Positions 1-7,992 of a stretch of 64,000 bases of DNA are shown in pieces. The notes beneath the pieces are model-generated. The model did no database searches, was not told the DNA's origin, and saw only the letters and a list, made by a program, of their open reading frames with translations. Numbering within the stretch: position 1 is the first letter of the stretch; each line of letters begins with the position of its first letter. This DNA comes from Mucilaginibacter tolerans (lineage in GTDB: Bacteria > Bacteroidota > Bacteroidia > Sphingobacteriales > Sphingobacteriaceae), in assembly GCF_030519375.1 (NCBI RefSeq), contig NZ_JAUMKB010000011.1, positions 1 through 64,000 on the forward strand. The letters are read 5' to 3'. The translations under genes and the position numbers were made by a program.

Positions 1-30
1 CTGAAATTGGGGATGAGTTTCAGCACTAAC

Positions 31-321
31 TCACTGAAGAGTATTCAGAATCAAAATGAGCAACTTTCGTGTCGCAAAAGAGCTTCTTGTTTCATGCCAC
101 GTAACTCGCGAATGCGGCTTATTTTTCTTCCTATATGTAAAGTCTCTGCCATCGGTTAAAGGTATTGGTATTTTGTAAATGTAAGAAACAACTTTCGGTT
201 TGTAAAACACAACCGCAGATGGTTCGGTACGACACCACAACTGATTTCCTTTGAATATCCGGACAATGTCGCCCGGTCTCAGATTTTTTGCAATGGAAAC
301 TGAATTCAACGAATGGGCCAT
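31..321 (-). CDS. hypothetical protein at window edge
   Basis: This is an open frame of 96 codons starting at an ATG at 321. I do not recognise the family. The N-terminal part (residues 10-35) has a plausible beta-rich, basic composition with a L-R-P-G-D-I-V motif, as seen in small single-stranded or RNA binding folds, but that is only an impression. The C-terminus is hydrophobic and ends abruptly, which could mean a decayed gene. It lies just outside the terminator-like hairpin at 355-379, so it may belong to the chromosome flanking the island. Confidence 0.35.
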   Translation of the reverse strand: MAHSLNSVSIAKNLRPGDIVRIFKGNQLWCRTEPSAVVFYKPKVVSYIYKIPIPLTDGRDFTYRKKNKPHSRVTWHETRSSFATRKLLILILNTLQ

Positions 322-354
322 TTGTCCGGTTACTTTTAGTCCTAATGAAATAAA

Positions 355-379
355 AGCCCCTTAGAAGAACTAAGAGGCT
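355..379 (-). terminator. Rho-independent terminator next to a tRNA-3'-end-like sequence
   Basis: On the minus strand a 10-bp stem (AGCCTCTTAG with CTAAGGGGCT, one T-G wobble) around a 5-nt loop is followed by a T-rich stretch. It closely resembles the terminator behind tRNA-Lys at 16354-16375 (CCTCTTAGT with ACTGAGGGG). Just upstream on the same strand is GGGGTTCACCA, which looks like a tRNA acceptor 3' end, but no T-arm can be folded. Confidence 0.55.
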
Positions 380-395
380 ACACACTTTTGGTGAA

Positions 396-418
396 CCCCA
401 TGGGACTTTTTTCGAACC
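396..418. repeat. Flanking repeat copy A (pairs with 2086-2108)
   Basis: The 23-nt segment CCCCATGGG...TTTTCGAACC matches 2086-2108 with a few mismatches and one shifted base. The two copies bracket the 602-2038 gene. Read on the minus strand it contains GGTTCGAAA, a T-loop-like word. A third related but shorter and inverted segment lies at 458-478 (GGGGTTTGATTCCC then AGGGGC). It may be an attachment-site remnant; the sequence alone does not prove it. Confidence 0.45.
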
Positions 419-601
419 AATTTATACAGAATCTAAAAGCTTTTGCCAACATTTAAAGGGGTTTGATTCCCTAGGGGCCAGTTGTTTCATGGAAATATCT
501 TTGAGATTTTTATTGTCTGCGTCACAGTATAAGACTAACTATTGGGAGTTCAGGCTAATATCCGTAAATTTAACCAGTAGAATCTTGATTAAAAGGTCTT
601 T

Positions 602-2038
602 ATGGATGTTGAATTAATTAAGTTGCCGACTGAAACTCTCCTTGGAAAATTCGGACTGGGAAATCACGTTCCCGGCTCCGGAAGTGCCACTGCTTTACAA
701 GGTCTGTTGTCTGCTCAATTGATTTCGACCGTAATAAACCTGACAAGCAGCGAAAAGCATAGAAATAAATATCAATCAGTTCTACCACAACTTAAAAAAA
801 TATCTTCAGAAATTGATGCTCGTATTTATCCTAGACTAGAGGAACTATTCCAACAAGATTCCGACCAATTCGATTCCGCTATAAAATTGCGCATAGCAAG
901 AGACAAAGAAAATGGATTTAGAAAAAGTAAAGAGTTAGATCAAGCATCTCAAGTCGCGCTAAAATTGGCAACAGAAACATTAGTTGAGGTCGCGAAATTA
1001 TGTGTCGAATTGGGCGACTTTGCGATATTTATATTCAACAATGGGTTTAGATCTGCCAGAGGAGATTCGGGTGTCGCTTTGAATAGTGCAATTGCTGCTG
1101 TTGCGGGCTGTTTATCGATAATCAATTTAAACTTCCTTACTATCGACGATAGAAGTTGGGTTGAAGAAATTAGATTCATCACGAGCGAGATAAAACTACA
1201 TCATGAGAGATTGCTTGTGATGGCAAATGACAACCTTAGGGCTCTTGAAAGAGAAGTCGAAAGGAATCTATCCCTTAGAAGCGAAGTTGAAATACTTCAA
1301 GATAATGCCTTAAAGTCCAAAAACTTATCGAACGCCGACATTGAAAATATTGCCAAGAACCTTCAAAATATTTTATGGAAGTACCGGGATATTGTTTGGA
1401 AAAAAAATAAGCCAGAAGACCCTCGGGAAATCTTAAGGCCTAATTTTGCTATTGAAAAGCTGTTAGATTACAAAATTGTAAGGCGGGAATCGCTCGGCAT
1501 GTATAACATATATGGCGAGTCAGCTGAGGTTGCTGGAATAATTGATAATAAAAATAAGGCAATTGGTATTTCTGAAAAGTTTTCACCTGAAGTTCAAAAT
1601 TTTACCTTAGCGCACGAACTTGGCCATGCACTTTTACATAGGGAAACGGTTTTACATCGCGATAGAGCAATGGACGGCTCTGGAGGGGCGCCAAGAGAAT
1701 CAATCGAGCTACAGGCAGATAAGTTTGCAACATATTTTTTAATGCCGGAGAAGCAAGTAAGAAAGCTTTTTCAAGAAATGTTTTATATGGATAAATTCTC
1801 TATTAATGAGGATAATGTCTTTGCATTAACCGGGGGCAGTGTACATTTATTTCAATCTAAGTTAAAGAGTCCTCGCGACCTATCAAGGATTATTTCTTCT
1901 GCAGAGTCATTTTATGGAACCCCATTCAAATCCATCGCGAAGGTATTTAATGTTTCTGTCGAAGCAATGGCTATTCGGTTGGAAGAACTTGGTTTAGTCG
2001 ATGTTGAATCGGCTGTTTTTTCCAAATTGTCAGCATAG
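602..2038 (+). CDS. Cyclodeaminase-like / ImmA-IrrE metallopeptidase fusion protein
   Basis: A 478-residue protein with two parts. Residues about 8-230 resemble the helical formiminotransferase-cyclodeaminase C-terminal fold: a small-residue loop P-G-S-G-S-A-T-A at 24-31 followed by long amphipathic helices. Residues about 300-478 are an ImmA/IrrE-type zinc peptidase with H338-E-L-G-H342 and the downstream E369-L-Q-A-D motif; ImmA enzymes cleave phage-type repressors. No helix-turn-helix is visible. The gene stands alone on its strand and is bracketed by 23-nt repeats at 396-418 and 2086-2108. The peptidase assignment is firm; the cyclodeaminase-like assignment is by motif and helix pattern. 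A role in sensing or responding to mobile elements is inference. Confidence 0.8.
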   Translation: MDVELIKLPTETLLGKFGLGNHVPGSGSATALQGLLSAQLISTVINLTSSEKHRNKYQSVLPQLKKISSEIDARIYPRLEELFQQDSDQFDSAIKLRIARDKENGFRKSKELDQASQVALKLATETLVEVAKLCVELGDFAIFIFNNGFRSARGDSGVALNSAIAAVAGCLSIINLNFLTIDDRSWVEEIRFITSEIKLHHERLLVMANDNLRALEREVERNLSLRSEVEILQDNALKSKNLSNADIENIAKNLQNILWKYRDIVWKKNKPEDPREILRPNFAIEKLLDYKIVRRESLGMYNIYGESAEVAGIIDNKNKAIGISEKFSPEVQNFTLAHELGHALLHRETVLHRDRAMDGSGGAPRESIELQADKFATYFLMPEKQVRKLFQEMFYMDKFSINEDNVFALTGGSVHLFQSKLKSPRDLSRIISSAESFYGTPFKSIAKVFNVSVEAMAIRLEELGLVDVESAVFSKLSA

Positions 2039-2085
2039 TAAAACTGAAACCAACTAATTTTGATATTTGGTCACTGTCCATTTAG

Positions 2086-2108
2086 CCCCTGGGGAAACTT
2101 TTCGAACC
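2086..2108. repeat. Flanking repeat copy C (pairs with 396-418)
   Basis: CCCCTGGGG...CTTTTCGAACC lies directly behind the ImmA/IrrE fusion gene in the same orientation as copy A. On the minus strand it reads as GGTTCGAAAAG followed by TTTCCCC and AGGGGC, a small self-complementary region. Confidence 0.45.
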
Positions 2109-2168
2109 CCTTTTTAGCAGATTTACGCCTTTTAGCAAGCGTCTAAAATGTCGGCACAAGCCTATTCA

Positions 2169-2819
2169 CTATTCGCTTTGCTGTTTTAATATTTTCACAC
2201 TTTTGATAATAATATAAACGAGGCATCTTATTCCAAATAAAATTACAAGCAGAATAATTAATAAATTCACACTGTAATCAAGTTGATTTTGATGGGATAT
2301 TATTTCAGTTTCTTTGATATTCCTTTGTTGATTTAATTGTATTAACAGTTTATTAATATCAATTCTTTTATTGTAATTAGTGATCTCTTGATTAGTCAAA
2401 ATATTTGACTCTATAAACTTCTTAAAACTTATGGGGTTGTTATAGCCTAGTTTAATATGAAAGGTTCTAAAATTTCCATTTTGCTCATCCCATCTATTTT
2501 TAATACTGTCAGTTTTTGCTAAAAACGCTAATCTCTCCCAAAGCTTATCGCTTGTATTGTATTCGCTTTTGGTTAAATCAAACTCACTCGTAACGCTATT
2601 GAAATAGCTTTCTTGATTATTTAATTTAGTATCATAAGTTTTTTTGAGACTGTCAGCCCGGAACGAATTCAGAAAAATAACGTTATTTAACCGGTTAAGT
2701 TGATAGTGTTTAGAATAATTATAGATATATATTGAACAAAAAAAGAGTAAGGTCAATATGACTGCTGACATTAAAATTAGGAATTCGCGCGCTAAAAGCT
2801 TTTTTGTTTTAAGGTTCAA
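2169..2819 (-). CDS. Two-TM membrane protein with soluble coiled-coil middle
   Basis: A 216-residue protein of a type common and uncharacterised in Bacteroidota. It starts with a Lys-rich N-terminus, then a hydrophobic segment at about 14-33, a hydrophilic, Asn/Lys-rich helical middle (35-180), and a second membrane segment at about 184-206 before a short basic tail. The N-terminal K-K-L-L-A-R-E-F-L pattern recurs in such proteins. It is very AT-rich. No enzymatic motif is visible, and it has no operon partner (183 nt of non-coding sequence upstream). Function unknown. Confidence 0.7.
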   Translation of the reverse strand: MNLKTKKLLAREFLILMSAVILTLLFFCSIYIYNYSKHYQLNRLNNVIFLNSFRADSLKKTYDTKLNNQESYFNSVTSEFDLTKSEYNTSDKLWERLAFLAKTDSIKNRWDEQNGNFRTFHIKLGYNNPISFKKFIESNILTNQEITNYNKRIDINKLLIQLNQQRNIKETEIISHQNQLDYSVNLLIILLVILFGIRCLVYIIIKSVKILKQQSE

Positions 2820-2892
2820 GTGTTTCTGGCTTTACTAATTATAAATTTAGCAATTTGTATCTAATTTATAATAGTTTAATTTTCCTGTTGGG

Positions 2893-2932
2893 GCTACTTT
2901 TCTTTTCTTCAAACGCCTCAAAGAAAAGTAGC
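2893..2932. repeat. Inverted repeat, 13-bp stem
   Basis: GCTACTTTTCTTT (2893-2905) is the exact reverse complement of 2920-2932, with a 14-nt loop. It lies between two minus-strand genes. It lacks a clean T-run on either side, so it may be a dispersed repeat or a weak terminator for the 3005-4795 gene. Confidence 0.6.
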
Positions 2933-3004
2933 AAAAGAAAATGGCTATATAAAAGTGCCTGGGAGGACTACAAATAAATTTAGAGATGTATTTTGATCAG
3001 ATCG

Positions 3005-4795
3005 CTATTTCGATAATTGTAGTACCTGGAATGTCGCGTCGAGATTTCTCATGCTTTTTGTTAGCTCGTTCAATGAGAATTTGGCGATATTGGATTCAAA
3101 ATCAGTCATATTACCAAGTAAGGTACGGGTGCCTGCCCGGGAAGTGTCCATTACCGCAAGAACGAAAACGATCTTTCGTGCGATGAATAAATCGATAAAT
3201 TGCTGGCGGGTGATTGTTTGCAGCTGTTTTTTCGCTTTTTTGATGTAGGGGGAATTGCCATTGTTATTAGCTAGTTTGTCATATAATTGCCCGACAAAAT
3301 CGAACTTGATTTTTGAATCTTCTATCACTTTTCGAGCGGAAATAAATACCTGGTTGCACAAGTCCCGCATCGAGTTGTCAAACCCTTGTTTCACGTGATA
3401 TAGATAAATATTGTCCTTATCCCATCTAACAATGTCACATACCTCAATATTGGATGGAGTGATTTTATCAAACACGAGGCTGTTAGGTTGCCCAATATAG
3501 GAAGCGTTGTATTTATTTTCGTCAGTGTGGGTGGCCCGCCACTTGTTAACTTGAGGTCCTTGATATTGTCGATCTTTTACAAAGCCGGTGCAGGTCTGAT
3601 TTATGCTATCTATCATGGTAACGCTGATCTCATACCAGTCTTTTTCGATGAGGAAATAACTTTTTCCAGCATGTCGAATTTCGGTACAATAATGATCGCG
3701 GATAAAATCGTTTGTTAATAGATTTCCATCGGCATCTTCCGTACGGATTATACCTCGGTCAATCACCTTGTCAAAATCTTCTTTTGACAAGGTTGGCAGT
3801 TTATCACGAAATACGCTAACAAGTGATTGGATATCACGGATAGGATCATCAAATGATTCGCTATGCAATTTTCGCGCGTACCAAAACGTGATCGTCGTTC
3901 TTTGTGCCTGGAAATATTTTTCAAAATCTTTATGGCCTATTTCGATACTGTATGATGAGGTTGGTTTTTGATAGACAGCGAATACATTTTGGTCAATGGT
4001 GGCATTTAAACTGTTAATAAGAGCGGTTTTGTTTTTGTTGACCTTCGTGACGGCGTTAATCTGCACGATAGGACTATTTTTCAGAATCTTTTCACAGGCA
4101 GATATCACCCGGAGCAATTCCTTGAAATTCAATGATTTTTTGAGGGAAAATGAATTCTTAGCAATACAAGTGCTGTTTGAGCGCAAATCTTCAATTGAAA
4201 AACCAAACATGTTAACCAGCTTGGATTTGTCAATAGAGGCAGTTAGCTCTTGATAAATGACCCCGAAACTTTCGTTGTCGTTAAGATTGTAGTCATTTCT
4301 GAAAAACTTAATTGCGCCTTGTACACCGCCGGTAAAACTTTGTTCCTTAGTTGCTCGCAAGGCTTTGTCTTCCTTTTTTACAATCCGTGAAAGGATTTCA
4401 ATACCAAGGTCGGTTGTGGCAACTTCCTGAATATCGATATGCCCGAATCCTCCAGTAACTGCAAAAAACTTGTTTGTGACCTTGCTGATAAGGATAAGAA
4501 TAAAACTTTCGGCAATGGCATCGGGGTATTTGAGAATATCAGCGTCAGGGTCTGCAATAGTCGCAATGAAATCTTTCCATTTTACAGCGGACGGCTTTCG
4601 CCTGTAAAAGAGGCTGATATCATAATCTTTATAGGTAACGGGTTTCAGCTTTTGTTCTTTGTAACCCTTGTTTTTAAAACGTTTCTTAAGATAAGGAAGA
4701 TCAATTTGTTTTTGCGTGCGTTTGCCGCTTGCTTCCTTGAATTCAATTACTTGCTCTTTAAGCAAGTAAAAGCTGTTTTGAATTCTGTCTGACAT
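3005..4795 (-). CDS. TIGR04141/DUF6119-like protein, putative nuclease
   Basis: A 596-residue soluble protein. Its length, lone position and the block around residues 455-490 (V-C-D-I-V-R-W-D, then I-Y-L-Y-H-V-K-Q-G, then D-L-C-N-Q) match the sporadically distributed TIGR04141 (DUF6119) family. The D...(about 12 residues)...H-V-K arrangement resembles a PD-(D/E)XK nuclease core, so DNA cleavage is a possible role. Members are scattered in defence-rich regions. No partner gene is adjacent; a 371-nt gap separates it from the divergently placed FRG gene. The family call is from memory of motifs and not from a search; the activity is inference. Confidence 0.6.
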   Translation of the reverse strand: MSDRIQNSFYLLKEQVIEFKEASGKRTQKQIDLPYLKKRFKNKGYKEQKLKPVTYKDYDISLFYRRKPSAVKWKDFIATIADPDADILKYPDAIAESFILILISKVTNKFFAVTGGFGHIDIQEVATTDLGIEILSRIVKKEDKALRATKEQSFTGGVQGAIKFFRNDYNLNDNESFGVIYQELTASIDKSKLVNMFGFSIEDLRSNSTCIAKNSFSLKKSLNFKELLRVISACEKILKNSPIVQINAVTKVNKNKTALINSLNATIDQNVFAVYQKPTSSYSIEIGHKDFEKYFQAQRTTITFWYARKLHSESFDDPIRDIQSLVSVFRDKLPTLSKEDFDKVIDRGIIRTEDADGNLLTNDFIRDHYCTEIRHAGKSYFLIEKDWYEISVTMIDSINQTCTGFVKDRQYQGPQVNKWRATHTDENKYNASYIGQPNSLVFDKITPSNIEVCDIVRWDKDNIYLYHVKQGFDNSMRDLCNQVFISARKVIEDSKIKFDFVGQLYDKLANNNGNSPYIKKAKKQLQTITRQQFIDLFIARKIVFVLAVMDTSRAGTRTLLGNMTDFESNIAKFSLNELTKSMRNLDATFQVLQLSK

Positions 4796-5166
4796 AAGCT
4801 AAAAAGGTTAGGTTTAATAAATTGCTGGTAATTACGCAGTTAAATTTACAATAATATTGAAAAATAATAATATCTGACTAATGTCGTGGTTAGTTTACAA
4901 GTTGCTCGTGAGGAAGTTATTCGAAGTGGAGAATTCGCTGATATTGATAACTCAGCTTCCGGTAACCCTAACAAACCATCAAACAGAGCTGATCGAATGG
5001 CCGCATTGAATAGCATGATGGATAAGTCCATTACTATTTCACTGACTGCATATAAAATTGATCGTTAACTTGCGGTAATCTGCTCCCCTATGCTTCGATT
5101 CTAACATCACGGAAACAGATTGATATTTTCAGCGCTATAGTTATATTTGTTTTACTTAAATCGAAG
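4796..5166. other. Intergenic region between divergent genes
   Basis: AT-rich gap between the TIGR04141-like gene and the FRG gene, expected to hold both promoters. A 60-codon frame (4886-5068, plus) and an antisense frame overlap here; neither has recognisable features and I do not call them genes. No repeat seen. Confidence 0.4.
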
Positions 5167-5892
5167 ATGTTGACTCTCCATCGATACGCTACCCACAAAG
5201 TGAAAGACTTCATGGACTATATGAAATGGGTACACGCGGATGCCAGTGTTTCTGGGTTTGTATCAGAAAGCTTACTACTTTATCGGGGTCAAGAGGATGC
5301 AGATTGGAGATTAATGCCACGAATCGCTAGACTTAGTGTAACTACTGGATTCACTGATCGTGAGAACGACTTGATTGAAGAATTTAAGCTACAAGGCCGA
5401 AGTTGGATACCAAACGATGTTTTAAACAACCCCTGGGATTTATTGGCTTTGGCACAGCATCACGGGTTAAAAACTAGACTGTTGGACTGGAGTTCCAATC
5501 CACTGGTAGCGCTTTGGTTTGCATTTGAAAAGGAATCAACGGTTAAAAAGAGATCTGTGTGGATATTGGAAGTATCAAAAGATGAGCTCGCCGACATACA
5601 CAAAGGTTCACCCATGAATCAAGGAAAGACGAAGGCATTTAAACCCAGCCATATCACAAAAAGGATAACTGCTCAAGCCGGTTGGTTTACAACCCATAAG
5701 TATCTAGACGACAAGGGTAAGTTTATACCCTTGGACAGGAACAATACCTATGTCACCAAGTTGGTGAGATTAGATATTGACAATGAGAAGAGAGAAGAAA
5801 TACTGTTGGTATTGGACAAACTTGGGATCAACTCATCTTCGCTATTCCCTGACCTTGAAGGCCTAACGCAATACCTAAATTGGCGATATTAA
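5167..5892 (+). CDS. FRG domain-containing protein
   Basis: A 241-residue protein made of one FRG domain (PF08867). The diagnostic Y39-R40-G41-Q42 lies near the N-terminus, followed by W-R-L-M-P-R and, at about 95-125, the block D-L-L-A-L-A-Q-H-H-G-L-K-T-R-L-L-D-W with S-N-P-L-V-A-L-W-F-A. The molecular function of FRG domains is not settled; they recur in phage-defence and conflict loci, sometimes fused to other effectors. Here it is a stand-alone domain with its own terminator directly downstream, so it looks like a self-contained cassette. Confidence in the family is high, in the role low. Confidence 0.85.
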   Translation: MLTLHRYATHKVKDFMDYMKWVHADASVSGFVSESLLLYRGQEDADWRLMPRIARLSVTTGFTDRENDLIEEFKLQGRSWIPNDVLNNPWDLLALAQHHGLKTRLLDWSSNPLVALWFAFEKESTVKKRSVWILEVSKDELADIHKGSPMNQGKTKAFKPSHITKRITAQAGWFTTHKYLDDKGKFIPLDRNNTYVTKLVRLDIDNEKREEILLVLDKLGINSSSLFPDLEGLTQYLNWRY

Positions 5893-5901
5893 TAAGCCCC
5901 C

Positions 5902-5947
5902 GCCTGCCTTACTCGATTTGGTTGCTTAGACCGAGAAAGGCAGGCTT
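5902..5947 (+). terminator. Rho-independent terminator of the FRG gene
   Basis: GCCTGCCTT (5902-5910) pairs with AAGGCAGGC (5937-5945), with a further CTCG/CGAG pairing inside, followed by TTTGCTT. It starts 9 nt after the stop codon. Confidence 0.7.
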
Positions 5948-6347
5948 TGCTTATTCCTTTCCATCGCAGAGGCCTCACACACACCAGATAGAAAGGTATT
6001 CCGCAACTGAAATGCTGTCAAAGCACAATGCCTGATTTCGTTTCGTCCAAAGAGGCTACGCCACATTGAACTACACCGCTCTCGCGATCTGTCATAGGCT
6101 TTGAATCAGCAAATGACGTTGCTCCATATTCGCTCTCTTTGTCTGAAGATTAGTTTCACTTTGTGCTGCGCTTTTCACTTGGTCTATCGACCAGGTGAAG
6201 CTTGCAACGCTCAACAGATCTTCAGTCAATCGCTCATCTATATTTTACTCGCCTGCGCCAACGTTTCGGGCTGCGCGATTGTCATAACATTTGAATTAGC
6301 CCAAGCTGTAGCCTTACAGGTCAAATGTTTCGCCAAACGCTTGTGCA
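5948..6347. other. Non-coding stretch rich in hairpins upstream of the RHS fragment
   Basis: This stretch is more GC-rich than its neighbours. It holds several self-complementary segments: an 8-bp stem with one wobble (CACTTGGT at 6176-6183 with ACCAGGTG just behind it) and ACATTTGA at about 6288 with TCAAATGT at about 6321. A 99-codon frame (6101-6400) crosses it but its translation is compositionally unlike a protein and ignores the hairpins. Together with 6348-6450 it forms the left flank of the RHS cassette. Confidence 0.45.
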
Positions 6348-6450
6348 TAGCATACCCAGCGGTCGCCTATCGGCTTTCTCCGCTGAGACCCTTCACTTAA
6401 CTCGCACCACCTCCGTTTCTCTACGGTGGTTTGGACGGCTCGCATTTGCG
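6348..6450. repeat. Structured two-hairpin repeat, copy 1
   Basis: Stem 1 CAGCGG (6357-6362) pairs with CCGCTG (6380-6385) around a 17-nt loop. Stem 2 has CCGT (6413-6416) with ACGG (6423-6426), extended by ACC with GGT. Copy 2 at 7817-7930 has the same loops (14 of 17 loop-1 bases identical, CGTTTCTCT shared in loop 2) but different paired bases that still pair. CTCG boxes flank stem 2 in both copies. Confidence 0.65.
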
Positions 6451-7391
6451 TACCTAACAACAAGTGGCTATCTTGCTCCTCTATTATTTACAACCGTTCT
6501 TTGATAACAGCAGGGCTAGTACACTGCTATAGTTCCAGCCCCACACATGAGTATCTTTACAATAAGAAAGAGCTACAAGAGGAATTAGGTGAGTATGATT
6601 ATGGCGCGCGCTTTTACGATCCTGTTATAACAAGGTGGAGCATGATCGATCCTTTAGTTGAAGCAGGACAAGAAGCCGTTACACCATATGGCTATGTATT
6701 TGATAATCCAATCAAGAATACCGACCCAGATGGTAGATATCCGGATGGAGGTCCCGGAGACGATAATGGACAATTAGATGCTGTTAAGATAGGACTGGCA
6801 TTCGGAAGCTTTGTCCAGAGCGTTAAAGAATCAGTTATGAAACTCGCTTACAATGCAGGAGATGCTGTTGGAATTACTCCGAATAAGCCAGGAATGAAAT
6901 GGGAAGCGACGCAAGTGTTAGGTTCAGACGGGACATATTCAACTGTTATGCAAGAGGTGCCGAGAGGAACCCTTATGCAGGACTTAGGTGGGCACGCCGT
7001 TGACGGAATAACCGTGGCCGGTGGTTTGTCAATGCTTAGCAAAGGAACGACAGGGTCTTTTTTTGCCAAACAAGAACCAGAGGGTGTGACAGCTGGGTCT
7101 GCGGCACAGGCAGCTAAGAAATCATTTACTGAACCTACATTACCCGGCAGAACGATCGCAAAAAAAGATGGAGGTGAGATTGTTCATTATACTAAGAGCG
7201 GCGATCACGGTCCTCCTCATTTACATGTCAACGGAGGAGGGAAAGGTACAAAAATTGGCTCTGCGGGAAAACCTTTAAAAGGAAGCCCTGAATTAACAGG
7301 CCAACAACAAGGTGTAGTCGATGAGTTTAAGTCTGAAATAAGATCAGCTGTAAGAAAAATAGGTAAATGGTTTAATTATCAATCAAAATAA
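6426..7391 (+). CDS. Orphan RHS C-terminal toxin fragment
   Basis: A 321-codon frame. RHS homology starts near residue 42 (nt about 6549): E-Y-L-Y-N-K-K-E-L, then the RHS core signature Y-D-Y-G-A-R-F-Y-D-P at 57-66, followed by W-S-M-I-D-P, Y-G-Y-V-F-D-N-P-I-K and D-P-D-G at the junction. Residues 130-321 are the variable toxin tip, with a C-terminal block H-Y-T-K-S-G-D-H-G-P-P-H-L-H-V and K-I-G-K-W-F at the end. The large RHS shell and beta-propeller part is absent, and the first 40 residues are read through a non-coding repeat, so the natural start is unclear. The immunity gene begins 1 nt downstream. It looks like a displaced toxin-tip cassette; activity of the tip is unknown. Confidence 0.7.
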   Translation: MVWTARICVPNNKWLSCSSIIYNRSLITAGLVHCYSSSPTHEYLYNKKELQEELGEYDYGARFYDPVITRWSMIDPLVEAGQEAVTPYGYVFDNPIKNTDPDGRYPDGGPGDDNGQLDAVKIGLAFGSFVQSVKESVMKLAYNAGDAVGITPNKPGMKWEATQVLGSDGTYSTVMQEVPRGTLMQDLGGHAVDGITVAGGLSMLSKGTTGSFFAKQEPEGVTAGSAAQAAKKSFTEPTLPGRTIAKKDGGEIVHYTKSGDHGPPHLHVNGGGKGTKIGSAGKPLKGSPELTGQQQGVVDEFKSEIRSAVRKIGKWFNYQSK

Positions 7392-7392
7392 A

Positions 7393-7680
7393 ATGAATAA
7401 AGAGTTCAATAACGGATCAATTTGGGTGTTTCATGGAGAACAGGGAAGATTCTCTAGTGGGGTTTTTACTTCTCAACAAATAGCAGAAGAATGGATTAAA
7501 AAACATAAATTATCAGGATTACTAACTGAATATCCATTAAATAAAGGTGTTTATGATTGGGCGTTAGAAAATGATCTCTTTTCAATAAAAAAAGATAGTC
7601 ATAAAAGTTCACAATTTATTCAGGGCTTTACATCAGGCAGTCAAGAACATTTTCATTATGAGTACGGAGAGTTGATATAA
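7393..7680 (+). CDS. Putative immunity protein (DUF7710-like) for the RHS tip
   Basis: A 95-residue acidic-to-neutral protein. It has I-W-V-F-H-G at 10-15, F-S-S-G-V-F-T, A-E-E-W-I-K-K-H, L-T-E-Y-P-L and Y-D-W-A, which match the small family I remember as DUF7710, often found behind polymorphic toxin genes. It starts one base after the stop of the RHS fragment, the usual toxin-then-immunity order, so translation is probably coupled. The family call rests on memory of the motif pattern. Neutralising the RHS tip is inference from position. Confidence 0.7.
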   Translation: MNKEFNNGSIWVFHGEQGRFSSGVFTSQQIAEEWIKKHKLSGLLTEYPLNKGVYDWALENDLFSIKKDSHKSSQFIQGFTSGSQEHFHYEYGELI

Positions 7681-7689
7681 ATGAATACT

Positions 7690-7716
7690 AAGCCCAACCA
7701 CAGTGTTGGGCTTTTA
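7690..7716 (+). terminator. Rho-independent terminator after the RHS/immunity pair
   Basis: AGCCCAAC (7691-7698) pairs with GTTGGGCT (7705-7712) over a 6-nt loop, followed by a T-rich tail. It begins 10 nt after the immunity stop codon. Confidence 0.8.
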
Positions 7717-7816
7717 CTTTTTATAATCACGCCTGGTCTTAGCATGCTGTAACAAACCATCTATAACCCACAATAAGTTAAAGTCATGCTGCGCTTCGTT
7801 CTCACTACGCTGGTGT

Positions 7817-7930
7817 AAACATACTCCATAGTCGCCTGGCGGCTTACTCTATGGAGACCTGAACTCAGCTCGTCGACAGCTTCGTTTCTCTGCGCTGTCT
7901 TAGCGGACTCGTCGAACTTCTGATCGCATT
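7817..7930. repeat. Structured two-hairpin repeat, copy 2
   Basis: Stem 1 CTCCATAG (7824-7831) pairs with CTATGGAG (7849-7856) around a 17-nt loop nearly identical to that of copy 1. Stem 2 GACAGC (7875-7880) pairs with GCTGTC (7894-7899) around a loop containing CGTTTCTCT. Direct CTCGTCG boxes flank stem 2. It is in the same orientation as copy 1, so the two copies bracket the RHS/immunity pair as direct repeats. The whole gap 7717-7992 has no gene. Confidence 0.65.
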
Positions 7931-7992
7931 CGATTAGGTTTGTAATTTCAAGTATATCAGTTATCTTAGCATCACCTTAACCATTTAAATCC

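Noticed and set aside
396..478. tRNA or tmRNA 3' end as a functional RNA gene
   Set aside because: T-loop-like words and a CACCA end are present, but no T-stem, anticodon arm or acceptor partner can be folded.
4886..5068. 60-codon frame between divergent genes
   Set aside because: No family feature, antisense frame equally open, and the space is needed for two promoters.
6101..6400. 99-codon open frame upstream of the RHS fragment
   Set aside because: Its translation is rich in Cys, Leu and Ser without pattern, and it runs through hairpins and the structured repeat. Non-coding is more likely.
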